Shown: piece by piece, positions 45,770-58,029 of the stretch
Layout: every line of letters starts with the position of its first letter
Numbering within the stretch: position 1 is the first letter of the stretch
DNA from: Agrocybe praecox
Lineage: Eukaryota; Basidiomycota; Agaricomycetes; Agaricales; Agrocybaceae
Length of the DNA stretch: 64,000 bases
Direction of reading: 5' to 3'
NCBI GenBank assembly: GCA_964017145.1
Contig: OZ024841.1
Span: 3,224,001 to 3,288,000, forward strand
Translations under genes and position numbers: made by a program
Notes under the pieces: generated by a model
What the model was told of the DNA's origin: nothing
The model's database searches: none
The model's input: the letters and a program-made list of their open reading frames with translations, nothing else

Positions 45770-48616
45770 ACACGTACAACGCCATGCCAATACCCCCGAA
45801 ACAGCGCTCACCAGCGCCTCTAGGCTCATCCTATAGACGCCAACAGCAACGGGCCACCGTTGCTCTTTCTCCGAACCAGCGGGATCACCAACAGAGCCAA
45901 CCAGCGATCGCTTGAATCAGTCCGGCGGGAATCCGAACGCAGCAGCACTTGCATGGGTACCCATACCGGACGTGTACGCGCACCCAGCTGCCCTAGCTTA
46001 CGCAGTTGCTCATCCACGCCGAACCATTCCCAAATTTGGGCCGTATTGAGTTCGCGATGATGTTAATCAGGAGGGGTAACGTGGACAGTACCGTTAGGAT
46101 GAGTGAAAATGGGAGTGAAATCGTGGTTTTAAAGGTGTGTTTCGTTACTCCTATCTTTTCTTTCCTCGCGGCCCTTGGGCCATCCTCTTTTGTTCAACGC
46201 TATCATTCCCATCCTTTATTTCGAATAAATATATTTTAATTTGCCTTATCCTTTCCATGTTATTTGGAACTCCATTTGCCTGTTTTTTGACACCTGCATT
46301 CGTGGAAGCGGCGCCGCGGCCTTCGTTGGCTTGGTGTTATGAAAACAGTCTTTTTTTCTTTCTTTCTATTTTACACACTGCTGCCATCGTGCTTTACAAT
46401 TTATTTTACTGACTAATATCTGTTCTCGGTTCACAGGCGCTTAAACAACCTAATACCGTCCGACTATACGACGTCACACACCTCTGGAGGCGAACATTCG
46501 ACCATATCCTCGCGCACCGATATTTCCGCGAAAAAGATGTAGCCAAATCATTCTCCCCACTTACTTCGGGTGTCCGGTACATCCACGAAAAGAAAGTCGT
46601 ACATCACAGAGCGTAGAGCCATCGTTCAGGGGTGCCAGTGAGGACCAAGAGGTCTGCGTCGTCCAATGCCGTCCCGCCGATTATTACCACCGCCGTCGCT
46701 GGTCAAACCAGCACCACCACACCCACGCCCAATCGCAGTCGTTCGGCCCAACCTGAATACCTCTACGAAAGCTCGCCTTCGTCGCTCGTTGCTGAGGTCG
46801 TCAGCGACACATTCGTGTCGCTCCTCACTTCTCCGCCACCTTCTGTCGTTCCTAAGCTCGTTGGCAGTAAAACCCAGCCAGCTATAGCGGAGAAGAAGTT
46901 TGCGAGCCCTGTTACTCTGGGTCTAAGGGAAGACTATCTGTTCGCATTTAGCATCGGAGCTGCGGCGTCCACTTCCAATTCAAATGCTACTACTACTGCT
47001 ACTTCCACCGCGAACGCAAATTTCAACGCCCTCTCGCCACCCGCCCTGGTCAGAAACACGACAAGGAGAATGGGTGCCTGGCTTGCCTCCTGCACCAGCA
47101 CCAGTTCCACCAACAGCTTATCGTGCGCCTACGATTCCAATTGCATCACCCCCACCCCCAACCCCAGCACCAGCACCAGCACCAGCACCCGCGTCGATTG
47201 TTCCTGTCCACGTTCCAGCGATGACGGCTCCGGCTGTTCTTGTTACTCCAGCATCCGACATTTCCGCTGGGGTAGACTCGAACTTTGTTGATTGGTAAAG
47301 CCCAAGGAACGGGACGTAAAAATGGGAAATCCAGCATCGATAGGATCGGCCTTGGGAGGGTCTTTGGTAGCGAAAATGCTGGGGCCAGCGCGAAAGAGGG
47401 AAGTGGAAGTCCTAGCATCAGTGCTACGCCGAGGTGGCACCGCGTCTGGTGCATCGCAGGCTGATTATTCTGTGGATACGATGAATGATGGCGAGAAGAG
47501 GGAAAAGGAGAGGAAGAAGAAAGAGGAGAAGGAAGAGAAGAGGAGAAAGGGAACAAGTGGAAGGAGGAATACGCGTACGGTTATTGTTGAACTATCAGCA
47601 GGACCATTAGGAGGAGGTCGCAGAACGAGAAGGCGTCAATTGGCTCTGTATCCCGAGGGCAGCACTACCGCCGTACCAGCTACCGTCAAGAATGCCAACG
47701 CCAGTTTACAACCACCACCAATGCCCACGTCTATGCCATTCCCACCGGGTGCAACAGCAGCAGCTTGTTCGACTTCAATGAACTCGAAGGGGTCTGCGTC
47801 GCTATGAAACTCTGTTGCACTGTCAACCAACCTGGCGAGAAGGACGGATAAGAACCGCAGAGCCTCGTTGCTTCTCCTGTTCAGGTGGTGGTTACCACTC
47901 CAATTTCGAGCGTTTCGCTCTCTGCACCTAGGTCCCACACCTGTTCGCAGCGAGACGGCTGCTGCTGCTGTACCCACTATGGTTACCACACACTTTACAT
48001 CTTCCGGTTCAGCAACAACGTTACTGTGGGCAGCAAGACCCGCGAACGTCACCGACAGACGTCGACGTCATCGAATAGGCTCGGTGCATTTTATGGGTTC
48101 AATTCGCCGTACGCTCAGCTGCGTATCCATCACGGTGCAGTGGATCAAACGACAATCATTACGAAGCCACCACTGGGGGTTATGTCCCCCTGGACTGGGG
48201 TTGTTCCCTTTCACCACCGGCTCTGGCTCTGCCTTTGGTATGGTGGGACCGGCATATGGAGATCCATCGTAGGGTGCTGGAAATGATGTGCGATTCAGCG
48301 TCGAGCTGACGAGGTCGGATAGGCCGAACAATACGTATAACTTGGATATGGAAGGTTGAAGGGTCATTTGAAGAGTCATAAATTTTTGTATGACGCTTTG
48401 AGGCAGTACGTGTTCTTTGCCTATTTTTCTTCTTTTTTCTTCTTCGTTCTTTTCGGTCCACATTTGTTGCTGCTATCGAGAAAGAGTTCGTACATCAACA
48501 CCTGGCATGCTCTCAATTTCCTTTTCTCATGTTTTTACCTTTTTTCTGGGCCATCGAACATACAAACTGATTATTTTTTCGACAGGCGTGCGGAACTTTC
48601 GGCTGCTCGTGCCTGG
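45770..48616 (+). pseudogene. Kinase copy D: dead SNF1/CAMKL-type Ser/Thr kinase
   Basis: N-terminal RQQQRATVALSPNQRDHQQSQ is recognisable from ~45838, then shifted. The glycine loop is deleted (..NLGRIEFAMM), and the lysine position is methionine before LIRRGNVDSTVRMSE. Intron 46135-46436 is retained. Exon from 46437: ALKQPNTVRLYDV, FDHILAHRYFREKDVAKSF, SGVRYIHEKKVVHHRA, stop; HRD is lost and the text joins the linker at gagccatcg exactly as in B and E. The linker frame SASSNAVPPIITTAVAGQTS runs from ~46650, then expands into a PSTSTSTSTR run. The KA1 start DVRFSVELTRSDRPNNTYNLDMEG (~48283) is followed by a stop; LKSHKFLYDALRQ is still readable in a shifted frame. The last exon starts at 48586 and its stop has become TGG. 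Confidence 0.78.
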
Positions 48617-49690
48617 ATGGCGAACGAACAGAATATAGCAATCTTTACTCCGTTTATCGTCGTCGTCGTCACCTATGCATTTATGTCATTCATCCATTCA
48701 TCACCTATGCTTATGCCCATACCATGCCTACATACACCCACATACACATCCACAAACTCCTGCAGCGTCGAACATGCATACACACTCACCCTCAGCAATC
48801 TCTATACCTACCCCACCTTTGTAACGAACACATAGACTTGCGTGTGCTGCTACGTCATATTCTATTCTAATTCATTCGTAATTTCGGACTGTCGCATTCC
48901 TTGGGTATTCAACGATGCTGCCTCGGGGATTAGATTGAACTGCTGGCTTGGAATTAAAATGGGGATCGGCGAAGAATATCTAGCACGTCCTGGTCGGAAA
49001 ACGAGGAGAATGAGGGTGGAGAGATGAATATAAGGTCGTCGGAGCTAGGAGGGATGATTTGGGGCGGTGGGTGGTTGGTGATCGCAGTCGTACGTGTTTG
49101 GGAAGAGGGGCGAGGGTTTTTTTTTTTTTTCAAATTGCTTTCTGCGACGTGCTTGATCTCGTTACCTTTCGATATCAGGGGCTATATTTCGGTTTTCCTA
49201 TGTCTGTATTTCCCCCTTTTTTTTTATGTTTCGCTTCTCTTTTTTTTTCCCCGTCCCTTCGTTCCTCTGATAACTTCCTTTCGAACCTTGCTGTCCGTTT
49301 TCGCTCTTTTTTCTTCCTTTTTCCCCAACAAAAATGATTGTGTCTGTACTGTAGAGTAGTTCGGACTTTTCTTTTTTCTTTCCTTCTTCTCCTCATGACA
49401 TCTACCATATATCCGGGCGGGTGGCTTTCGTGTTCTGTTTTATTCTCTTAGTATTTCTAACTTTCTTTTCGTCATCGACCTAGGCCAAGCAATTCCGCAT
49501 CCATCCTCCATCATCATCGACATCATTCCGACATAATTCTTTCTGCGTACAATATACTTACTACTTATTTTCTTCCTACTCTTTCATTTTTCGTACCCTA
49601 ATAATCATCTGGTTCTGTTTCTTTCCTCGTCTCGGATTTCGTGCGACTTCCAAGTTCCAACATCCTGTCCCATGTCGTTCACTACCTACC
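48617..49690 (+). repeat. Kinase 3' flank block, copy D
   Basis: The complete flank: caaactcctgcagcgtcgaacatgc, tagacttgcgtgtgctgctacgtcat, ccttgggtattcaacgatgctgcc, atctagcacgtcctggtcgg, then the T-rich tract with gcgacgtgcttgatctcgttacc and gtgtctgtactgtag. No gene. Confidence 0.6.
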
Positions 49691-50929
49691 CCTCTCCGTC
49701 ATTGTCCGTAATTAATTCTATTGATCAAACAATGGCCCAAGCAACGTATGCAAATCCGCGCCTGCGACGTATTTGGAGAGCTGAGAGACTGAAAAATAAG
49801 GAAGACTGAGTAATGAAGCTCAGGGTAACATAGACATTTTAACAAATATTTGTCAAGCAATTAATGAATTAATGGCGTGTGGGAGCAGGTACGGTTTAAT
49901 GCTCATGCAACCGCACATTCACGAGGCTCCGAGAGACGGGAGTAAAGAAAGAAAATGCAAAGGAGAAAAAAGGCAAGCGGACAAACACTCAAGCGAGGAG
50001 GGCAATTAGACGTCTGATAGTGCTGAAATGAATGTGGTGTTTAGTGGGGTGGAAGGAACGAGGGAAGTGATCAATCGACGTGGGCGGAAAAATAACGTGT
50101 ACAATGAGAGGGGTACTCAGAGAGAGCGAAGAAATGGACACCGCGCGAAAAGAAGTCAGACGATTACGAAGAGGGAGAGTGAATGAATTGGAAAGGAAGG
50201 GAAAAATCGATAACACAGTAACATAGAGGAGAGTCAAACAGATAGAATCAGAGAGGAGGCATATAGGAAGAGGGAGACTGACTGAACAAAAGCGGGAGCG
50301 ACGGAGCGGGGATGGAAGAATGAAGCTAAGAGGCATTAGCTCAGAAGACGCAAAGGAGAGGGAATCATTGGTGGAAAATTGTACATTGGCGAACGGGTAT
50401 ACATCAAACGATATGCGAGTTGGACCGCAGATTGCACGTATCGATCGTCTTGATGAATGGTATATAGTTGGTGTGTGCATTAGGAAAAGGACACGACGAC
50501 GGGACAACGGTACAGATGGGACGATCAATAAGTAGAGGAGCCAAGGCATGCACACGACAGCAGACAGATAGGGGGCGTAAACAAAAAGGTGAAGATGGAA
50601 GGGAAGAGAACACAAAGAAAATAAAAGTGTTGGGGACGCAGGGACAGGTTTGGTGACGGAAGGGGTGGCAGGTGGCTGAAAGGGTATCATAATCGCGCCG
50701 AGGAAACAGAGGAAGAACGACGGGAGTGCAGGGACACTGCAGGCGTAAGGTGACCACGGGACGGACACGTACGATCGACGAATAGGAGCCACGGAGAGTG
50801 TGTCGAATGGAAAATAATTAATAACTAATCGCAGAAGAGAAAATTTGAATATTGAAATGGACCTGGGACCGCCAATAGAATGCATGAATGATGAGTGAAC
50901 GATCCGAACGAACGGTACGGTCCCGAACG
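49691..50929. repeat. Purine-rich arm before M9
   Basis: A purine-rich + strand arm with gatggaagaatgaagctaagaggc, cattggcgaacgggtatacatcaaacgatatgcgagttggaccgcagattgcacgtatcg (related text at 13225-13290) and the lead-in gaacgaacggtacggtcccgaacg. A 323-codon - strand frame (49989-50960) is Ser/Leu/Pro-rich and has no counterpart in sister arms, so I treat it as non-coding. Confidence 0.5.
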
Positions 50930-50975
50930 TTTTGATCCGAACCATAACCCGATATGGCATCGCGTATGTTCGTCT
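50930..50975 (+). repeat. M element 9, class 2b type
   Basis: TTTTGATCCGAACCATAACC, then cgatatggcatcgcgtatgttcgtc. One change in the CCCTAACCC core. Lead-in ggtacggtcccgaacg as in M element 7. Confidence 0.8.
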
Positions 50976-52540
50976 TATTCTGTCTCTGCTTCCTCTCCCT
51001 CAAATCTTTCGTCCTTGGCATTAATGATTTCTGAATTCTACGCGTCCGTTTGTTACACGGAGGTTTTGTTGGAGACAGCGATAATCGGGGGACGCCAGCG
51101 GAATGGAATTGAAGGAAACATTGTTGATAGCGGCGGATGTACGTACTGAGTGCGTATGGCTTTTTGGTGCGTGTCGTCCTTCGTTCTCTGTACGCTGGTC
51201 TGTCAAAGTTTCTAGAGATGGACCCCCTTCTCCGTTTTTCCTTTCCCTCTCTTGACTCTTCGTTCAGAATTTCTGTCTCATGGTCCCACTTCAGCTTACT
51301 GGCGTCCTTTTCCACAATCATGCATTGGCATTCCATTCTCTCCCTGAGGCCCTCTCTTCCCCTGCTATAAACGTTGTGCATCTCCCATCTCACCTTCCAT
51401 GTCTCGAACTATCAGCACCACCTCAACATCTGAAGTACGGAATGATACACATCTGTAGGGCCATTGGAGAAGGTATTGGAAATATTCTAAGCACGAACAT
51501 GAAACAAACTAAACTCAACTTGAATGGAAGGAAACATTGTTAGCGACTTACGGCGTGTACGCACTGGGTTTTTGTACTGGTGCGTCTTGCTTATCACATT
51601 TTTCGACTGTGATATCAGTCACCAACCCTCTCCATTCTTTTCCCTCTGTCTCAGAGGTACGAATCCATTGTTTGTTCCGTCCTTCTCTCGCTCACTCTCC
51701 GCCTCTCCAAACCTCTCCGCCCCCCTTTACAACTGACGAACTGACACCACGAATTGCCAAGAGCAATTGGAAATAGACGAATACACGCTTAATACACGCT
51801 ACCTTGGATTGATGCAATGACTGTGTTATATCAGACACTGTTTCTTTTGTCCTCGCGCCTCCCAATTCTAGCACATTTCTCTTGATCTGATCACTTCTTT
51901 CCCTCGCCTTTTCCGTTTTGCCTCTGGGTTTCCTTTCCTTTCCTCACAATTTCCCTCCCATCGTCACCTCACGTCCGCTTGCATCCCCCCGTTAACAATG
52001 TATCTAAGGTGACCGGTTGACCTACCATTACCTGCCTTTACACGCCATCCAGCCTCTCGCCTCTTTTCTCTCTTTTCTTTCGCCTTCCGTCTCTAGAGCT
52101 CTCATATCCCAGATCACAGTGCATGGCATTCTCCCCCTCTCTCTTCCTTTTCGTGTATTATTCTATGACGCACCTATTTCCATTACTTTGCTTCCATCTC
52201 TTCTCTGTTTGCGTCCATTTTGCATTTTCTTCAGCCCTCTAGGCTTTCCCCCCTCACATGTCTCGTTCTCTTTCTCGTCTCGTTCCTTCCTCGTTATATT
52301 TCTTCTCTCTCTCTCCACCCCTCTCCTCCTCTCCTTCGTATCTTTGCTTACAGTACCTCTTGTGTCAACGACAACAACACAGACCCCATATACGTACATT
52401 AAATTATCCTGCTCTCCCATCAATTCATTCAAATTATGTTGTATGCATGCACGGATGGAAAACACCGGAATACCAATATCAATATTACAAAAATACAAGA
52501 CATGCTTGGATGAATATTTTTGGATTAGAATGAACGGGTG
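50976..52540 (+). repeat. Class 2b arm leading to N4
   Basis: A full-length arm without insertions: cgtatggctttttggtgcgtgtcgtccttcgttctctgtacgctggt (empty hAT site), tcctcgcgcctcccaattctagc, a pyrimidine-rich body, and the shared tail gtgtcaacgacaacaacacagacccc. It ends at the NACHT 3' flank. No gene. Confidence 0.6.
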
Positions 52541-52799
52541 AATGAGAAAATGATGAGTAGAACACAGACGGGGAACGTCATGAGTAGTGATGACAACAAT
52601 GGGAGAGAGAGAGAAAGTATGAGAAGGAAGGGCACAAAAGGGTGTGAAAAAAATTATCAATAGAGGGGAAGGAATGTACAGTATAAAAACAGAAGGGATG
52701 GAGCGGAGATGGAAGAATGAAGGTAAGAGGTAAAATCATGAATCTCCATACTGAGTATCAGTACATAATGGATGGATGGAGTACAAAAATGGAATTACT
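52541..52799. repeat. NACHT 3' flank, N4 copy
   Basis: The counterpart of 27720-28037: gaagggcacaaaagggtgtgaaaaaaattatcaatagaggggaaggaatgtacag and atggaagaatgaaggtaagaggtaaa, then catactgagtatcagtacat. Probable 3' UTR and downstream region. Confidence 0.5.
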
Positions 52800-55377
52800 T
52801 CAATCATCCCCTGAGGTATCAATAGCATCATCTGACCCCACCCCGACGCGATCAAGGTACTTGGCCATTGCTCGACGTGCCTGATGGCTGAGTTCAGGGA
52901 ACATCATTGACATCTTTGCAAAACATTTAGTTCTGCAAAGATCAACAAGTACAGGAAACCTGGCTGCTAGTGGAAGTATCTGAGGAAGATTTTCCAAAAA
53001 TTCCCTGTATTTGTGCCACAGCTGCTGGTCTGGTTGAAATGGTCTGAGTTTCCATTGTGTTGATTTCCGGACAAATTGCACCGGGAAGACTACTCTCCAT
53101 CCATCCACATTGATGAGCTTTGCATATGGAAGTAATTGGACAGAGTGTCGGTCAAGGCTGTGGAAGTATTTAGCAACAAGAACAAGTTTGTTTGGCAGGT
53201 CGTGCGGTGATGTTCGTCTATGCCACTTCCAGGGACGTGTCTGTTGTTTTTTCCTATCAATCCAATGTAGTTTAAGGTGCAATTCAGCCTCTTGGTTTGT
53301 AAGTGAACCATCAACCAGAAAGGTAAGACAATGGACCAGTGCTTTGGATAATATGAGTGCTTTTTCCTCGTCATTGAGAGGGATCAGGAATGTGGAATGG
53401 AGATTAATTGCCTTAAATGCATGTCCCAGACCTTCTGATGAAACAGCATATGGACCTAGCCTGACCCGAAGCTGGTTTACAGCAAAGATGAAATGCATTT
53501 CCCAATCATTGCTGTATTGCTTGTGAAGTTCAAAGAGGGCCAAGTTGAAAAATGTTAGAGCATGGTTGTGATAGATGCCTGCTGCAAGGTGCCCATAAGC
53601 CTCCTAAAGAAAGAAAGCCATGTAAATATTTAGCTTCCTATACAAATTGATGTGTAAAAGTTCTTACAAGATCAAACATGATTATAAGCAGGTAGTGAAG
53701 AAAATTATATTCCACATTTTCCCGAAGCTGTTGTTGAAAAAGACTTTTGCAGTAAAACTCCATGGGGAAATTGGTCACAGCAATAAAAAATGCCGCATAA
53801 CTGGGTTCAAGCCAAGGGGATCCATAGAACAAAGGACTGAGTATAGTTCTATTGTCTGGAGCAGATGGGAATCGTGGGCCATTATATCCCTCTAGCAGTA
53901 CAATGTAGTCAGAATGATAGTATGCTTTTCTGGGATGATGAAAGTCCTGACCTGAGAATATCTCAATTAATCGAACAAGATGCCCTGCGTGCATCTCTGC
54001 TCGGTTTTTTGCAAGGTCTTTTGACCGGTGTGCATCAAACAGAAAGTCTCCAAAGGACTTGTGAAGCAGAACTGCCATTTGATAATCCATCTGTACAATG
54101 GCCGTGAGATCGGACAACACAACCTCTGCTGTCCCGTCTTCAAGATTGAGATATACATCAATGTCTGAGGGAGAAAACTTATCATATAACACAAGGAATG
54201 CCATTATATCCACAGAGAGCGCTGGATTGTCTGTGCTATTCAATAAGTGGGTATAAAGAGCATCGAGTTCAGAGAAAGGAAGGTCTTTGAAAGGAGGGCG
54301 GAGGCCAAGCACAGCATCCAGACGCTGATGAGGCCGATGACGGGGAGAGTCGAGATATGCAATTACTGTCTTTGCGTAGATGAATTGACCTGAAGCCTTG
54401 TTCACAAGTGCTGAGACATGCTTGTCAGTAGGCCAGTCATGAGGTATGGAACCCTTGAATTTGTGACCTTCGCGGAGCTCGGTAAATCGGTCACATAGAT
54501 AGTGCCTAATATCATCATCCGGATCGTACTCATTCCCAAGGAATATTTTGAACAGCGTCGAGTTCATCTGTGTCCCACTAAATGTGTTGGAGATGTTGCT
54601 TTCCGGACGGCTCAGCACAAGAATGTGAATTGGTATTAGGGAAGTGGTAGCGACATGATGTAAGGTGTCCAATATATCCCGTTGGCTCCCTAGGTCCGCA
54701 CACTCGTCCAGACCATCCACAACAATCAGTTTGGGTACACTTTGAGGTGAATTGGCATAGCTTGCCAATAGCGGGTTCATAACAAGGGATTTGAATTGGG
54801 TTCGCAAAGACCGCGTAAAAATAAGTGGATCAAAGTCGACAAACTCGGAGACAAGCCTGCGTATATGTGGACCTAATGCACAGATCTGATATGAGATTGT
54901 TGGTACGACAGATTTGGAGTTATTCCGAGTTGGGTCATTCGTGCCAAAGAAGAAACTGGCGAGCAGTGTTCCCTCCTCGGCGCAGCGTTCACATACAGTT
55001 CTCCCAATCGCAGATTTCCCAGCTCCTGCGGCTCCTGTTACCCACGTGATGAGTTTATCGTGATTTTGTTGGTCCAATCCTGCAGCCCAGTCCACAAGTG
55101 TTTGGATGATTGCGACCCTCGTGCCTGGGTGACATTTCGGAGGATCGACAATGTGTCCCGAGTCGTGCAAAGCATTGGATGCAACAGCGGCAACCAAACG
55201 ATCATATCCACCTGAAAAATAATATTGCTTATAGAAGATGTGTGCGCTATATGGTAAGGCGTACATACTATTTCTCCCGGTCTGCACATGGGTGGTATTT
55301 GTCGTAAATGATCCTCCAGTGATGATGACATTTGAGGACCCAAAGAGAGGTGCAGAGGTGGGTGGTATGTCAGACAT
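52800..55377 (-). CDS. N4: intact NACHT-domain STAND NTPase, 3 exons
   Basis: Exons 55269-55377, 53668-55211 and 52800-53603; introns 57 bp (GTATGT..CAG) and 64 bp (GTAAGA..TAG); total 2457 bp, a predicted 818 residues. Exon 1: MSDIPPTSAP with VIITGGSFT. Exon 2: PPKCHPGTR, Walker A GAAGAGKS, Walker B LIVVDGLDEC, LSRPE, LHKSFGDFLFD; the loop just before LHKSF is much shorter than in N1-N3 (IVQMDYQMAV). Exon 3: TYHNHALTFFNLALFEL, DEEKALILSKALVHCLTFLVD, RPWKWHRRTS, CRTKCFAKMSMMFPELS, YLDRVGVG. An ATG 18 codons further upstream is in frame, but MSDIPP is the start conserved in all paralogues. Intron 1 has no stop and keeps the frame if retained. Confidence 0.92.
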
Positions 55378-55520
55378 GCTCGAGAATCGGCTTGATGTTG
55401 AAGTAGGACAAAGAACAGTGTCAAGTAGCAAGTCAAGGCCAATCGTCGTCGCCTCACTGCCTCACGGTGAATCGCATTGCCGACCACACGTGCGCAGTTT
55501 CCACGGTTAAATATGTCCAA
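55378..55520 (-). promoter_or_regulatory. N4 leader and proximal promoter
   Basis: A block ggtgaatcgcattgccgaccacacgtg, with CACGTG at 55487-55492, matches the N1 upstream block almost base for base and sits at about the same distance from the ATG. N2 and N3 lack it. The leader is more diverged than in N1 and N3. Confidence 0.45.
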
Positions 55521-57715
55521 AGCGTGTTGAACTTATAATTGGTCGGGCCAATTTTAGGACGTAAAACTAGTGTCTTTGGTGTCCCTAATCGATAATTATC
55601 AGTGTACAGAAACCTCAAATGTGAGCCCAGGTAAAATATGAGGGTGGAATTGATGTTGTCATCAGGTGCTACCAAGTGGTTGTTCTTGAACTTTGAAAAT
55701 GAAAAAAGGGACTCTGAGAGAATGATAGAACAAAGACGTACGGAAATGCAACTATAGCATATCATGAGGAAAAATGAGAGCACGGGCACGAGGGAGACTC
55801 TCGTATGTACGTGATTTTACAATTGTTTAAGTTTCGGGCCTGATATTTGATGACTGCTAAAGGCGGCAGGTCCTAGGTTCTTAGAGAGCTGGGCGGAAGC
55901 ACCGAAAGATGAAGCGGAGAGCTGAAACTGAAAGTCGACAGATAAGAGATAAAGACGAGACGAGACGACGCCTCACAATTAAGTCTTCAATGTGCGTCGT
56001 TTAAGGTTCATATATACGCATACTAGAGGCGAACACTTTGAACAAAGACAGAAGTGATTCACTGCATCTAGGTCTACACATGAAATGGATACCGCTGGAA
56101 TACGAAGGGAAGACGGAAGAGAAGAGAGGAAGAGGAAGAGAAATAAAGGGGCGGAAAGGAAAGGAAAAGCGGAAAAGCAAGTAGTAAAGTGAGAAAATGT
56201 CATCGGAAAAGTGGGAATTGAGAAAGGGGAGCAGAAAGGAAGACGATGTTTAGTTGTCAGAGTTATAAAGCGTGGATGGGGGTAAGTATAAGAGGGTAGA
56301 GGAGGGAGCGCGTGAGTTAATTCGGGTACGTGAAATACAATGGATCCTGAATGATACGCAGGCGAGCCAGAGGAGGAACTTCGAGATGGCCGACGAAAGA
56401 CTAGAGATGGGAAATGTGAGCGTCGAGATACATACCTGACCAACATGATCCGTACGAGCACGACAGAGTTCTTTTCACTGTACGTAAATATACAATTGTT
56501 CGACGTCCAACTGAATGTGGGATAGGTGCGTGAGGTCGCAGAAGGAGCGAGAAAGCTGGATACAGGAGAAAGATGAAAGACAAATGAGAAGGCGAACAAA
56601 GACAAAAAGGAGACGAGATGACAACATACAACCTAAAGGGCTCATTATATCTTCGATCTACCTCGTTCGACGATCGTTAACGTCAACCCGCTAGTTCATC
56701 TGCATATACGAAGATCAATGAGAGAGGCGCTGCAAGAGGAGTAAAAATAAGGAAATGAAAAATGCTGCGAAATGAGTTGCGTGATCGCGAACAGGAAAAA
56801 CGAGGAGAAGCAGAGGCAGTGATTGGAATGGAATGGAAGGCGAAGAACGATATAGAAGCCTAGACAGACAACGTAGAGATAAGGTGGCAAAAACGAACAG
56901 ATTCAATGAAATGGAAAGGGATTGAGAGAGAGAGAGAGGAATGGAAAGTAAGGGAACAGAGAGTACGGTAGGGGGCGGAGGAAGCATAGAAAAAGATGGG
57001 AACAGACAGAACAAACGGAAGCAACAGAGAGAGGATATGGAATGAATGTAAGATGCTATCGAAAAAGAGCCACGAAAGAGAGCCAATGATCGATAGAAAA
57101 GTCGCACAACAGCCACCAGGTACGTGTTAGAAGATATGTGAACTGAACCACAGATTGTATGTAACATTTTGAAGAAAAGTAATGGGAAAAAGAGACGCTA
57201 TGGAGAAGGAAAGGATTGATGCGGACGCGGTTGTATAGGAGGAAAATGAGAAAGAACTGTTCGAAAGGGAGAGACGATGAATCATAAAGACAAGGAGTAG
57301 AGTAATAGCAGAGAAGAATGAAGCCGACTAACGACATACCGTTTAAAAGGCCATTGACCAGAAACCCAAGCAAGAGCGGGATGTTCGAGCTCGGTGGAAG
57401 GAAAACGCGCACAACGAGAGAGTTACCACAATAGGAGGAAGTAAAAAATTAGAATGGAAGAGAAAGAACGACAACAGAGTGGAAAGAGAGGTCATAGAGG
57501 GGAGGGCGGTAGATAAAAAAAATATAGTGGAAGGGACGGTGAACGGAGAGGAATGACGCCGATGAACAACAAACGTTCAAGATATCATTGACCAGAGACC
57601 GGAGCACGCTTAGAGCGGGGTGAACGTTTACGGAAACGGAGAGAACACACCAAACAGCGGCGAATAGGACTCATACGACGATGAAAGGACGAACAGTCCG
57701 ACGGAAATATGCGGG
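55521..57715. repeat. N4 upstream region and purine-rich arms before M10
   Basis: 55521-55850 is AT-rich and unassigned. After it, two successive purine-rich stretches each start with a ttcatatatacgcatact or ttcatctgcatatacgaagatcaatgagagaggcgctgcaagagg phrase (near 56005 and 56693), so this arm appears partly duplicated. It includes a short GA microsatellite (56925-56940). No gene. Confidence 0.45.
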
Positions 57716-57762
57716 TTTTGATCCGAACCCTAACCCGAAATGGCATCACTTACGTTCGTATC
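57716..57762 (+). repeat. M element 10, upstream of kinase copy E
   Basis: TTTTGATCCGAACCCTAACC, then cgaaatggcatcacttacgttcgtatccgacca. Lead-in cagtccgacggaaatatgcggg. Confidence 0.8.
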
Positions 57763-58029
57763 CGACCACAACTTCGTCTGTTTCCCTCCTGTTCCTCGAC
57801 TCTTTTCTTCAAGTTGAATTCTACGCGTCAAGTTGGTCAATGGGCCTGTCATTATGCAAGAGTTATGAAAGGATCGAAGTGCACATTGAACGAAATGAAA
57901 CGCGTAACACAACGACCCAAATGGACTTGGAAGGTTCTGATGGGGGATGGAACTCAGAGGACAAAGTGATATGGGAGTGAGACGGAGAGAGATGAATGAG
58001 AAACGCGGAACTGATATACAGCAGCCATC

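Noticed and set aside
49989..50960. 323-codon - strand open frame
   Set aside because: It lies in a purine-rich arm, is Ser/Leu/Pro-rich, and the homologous arms do not keep the frame open.
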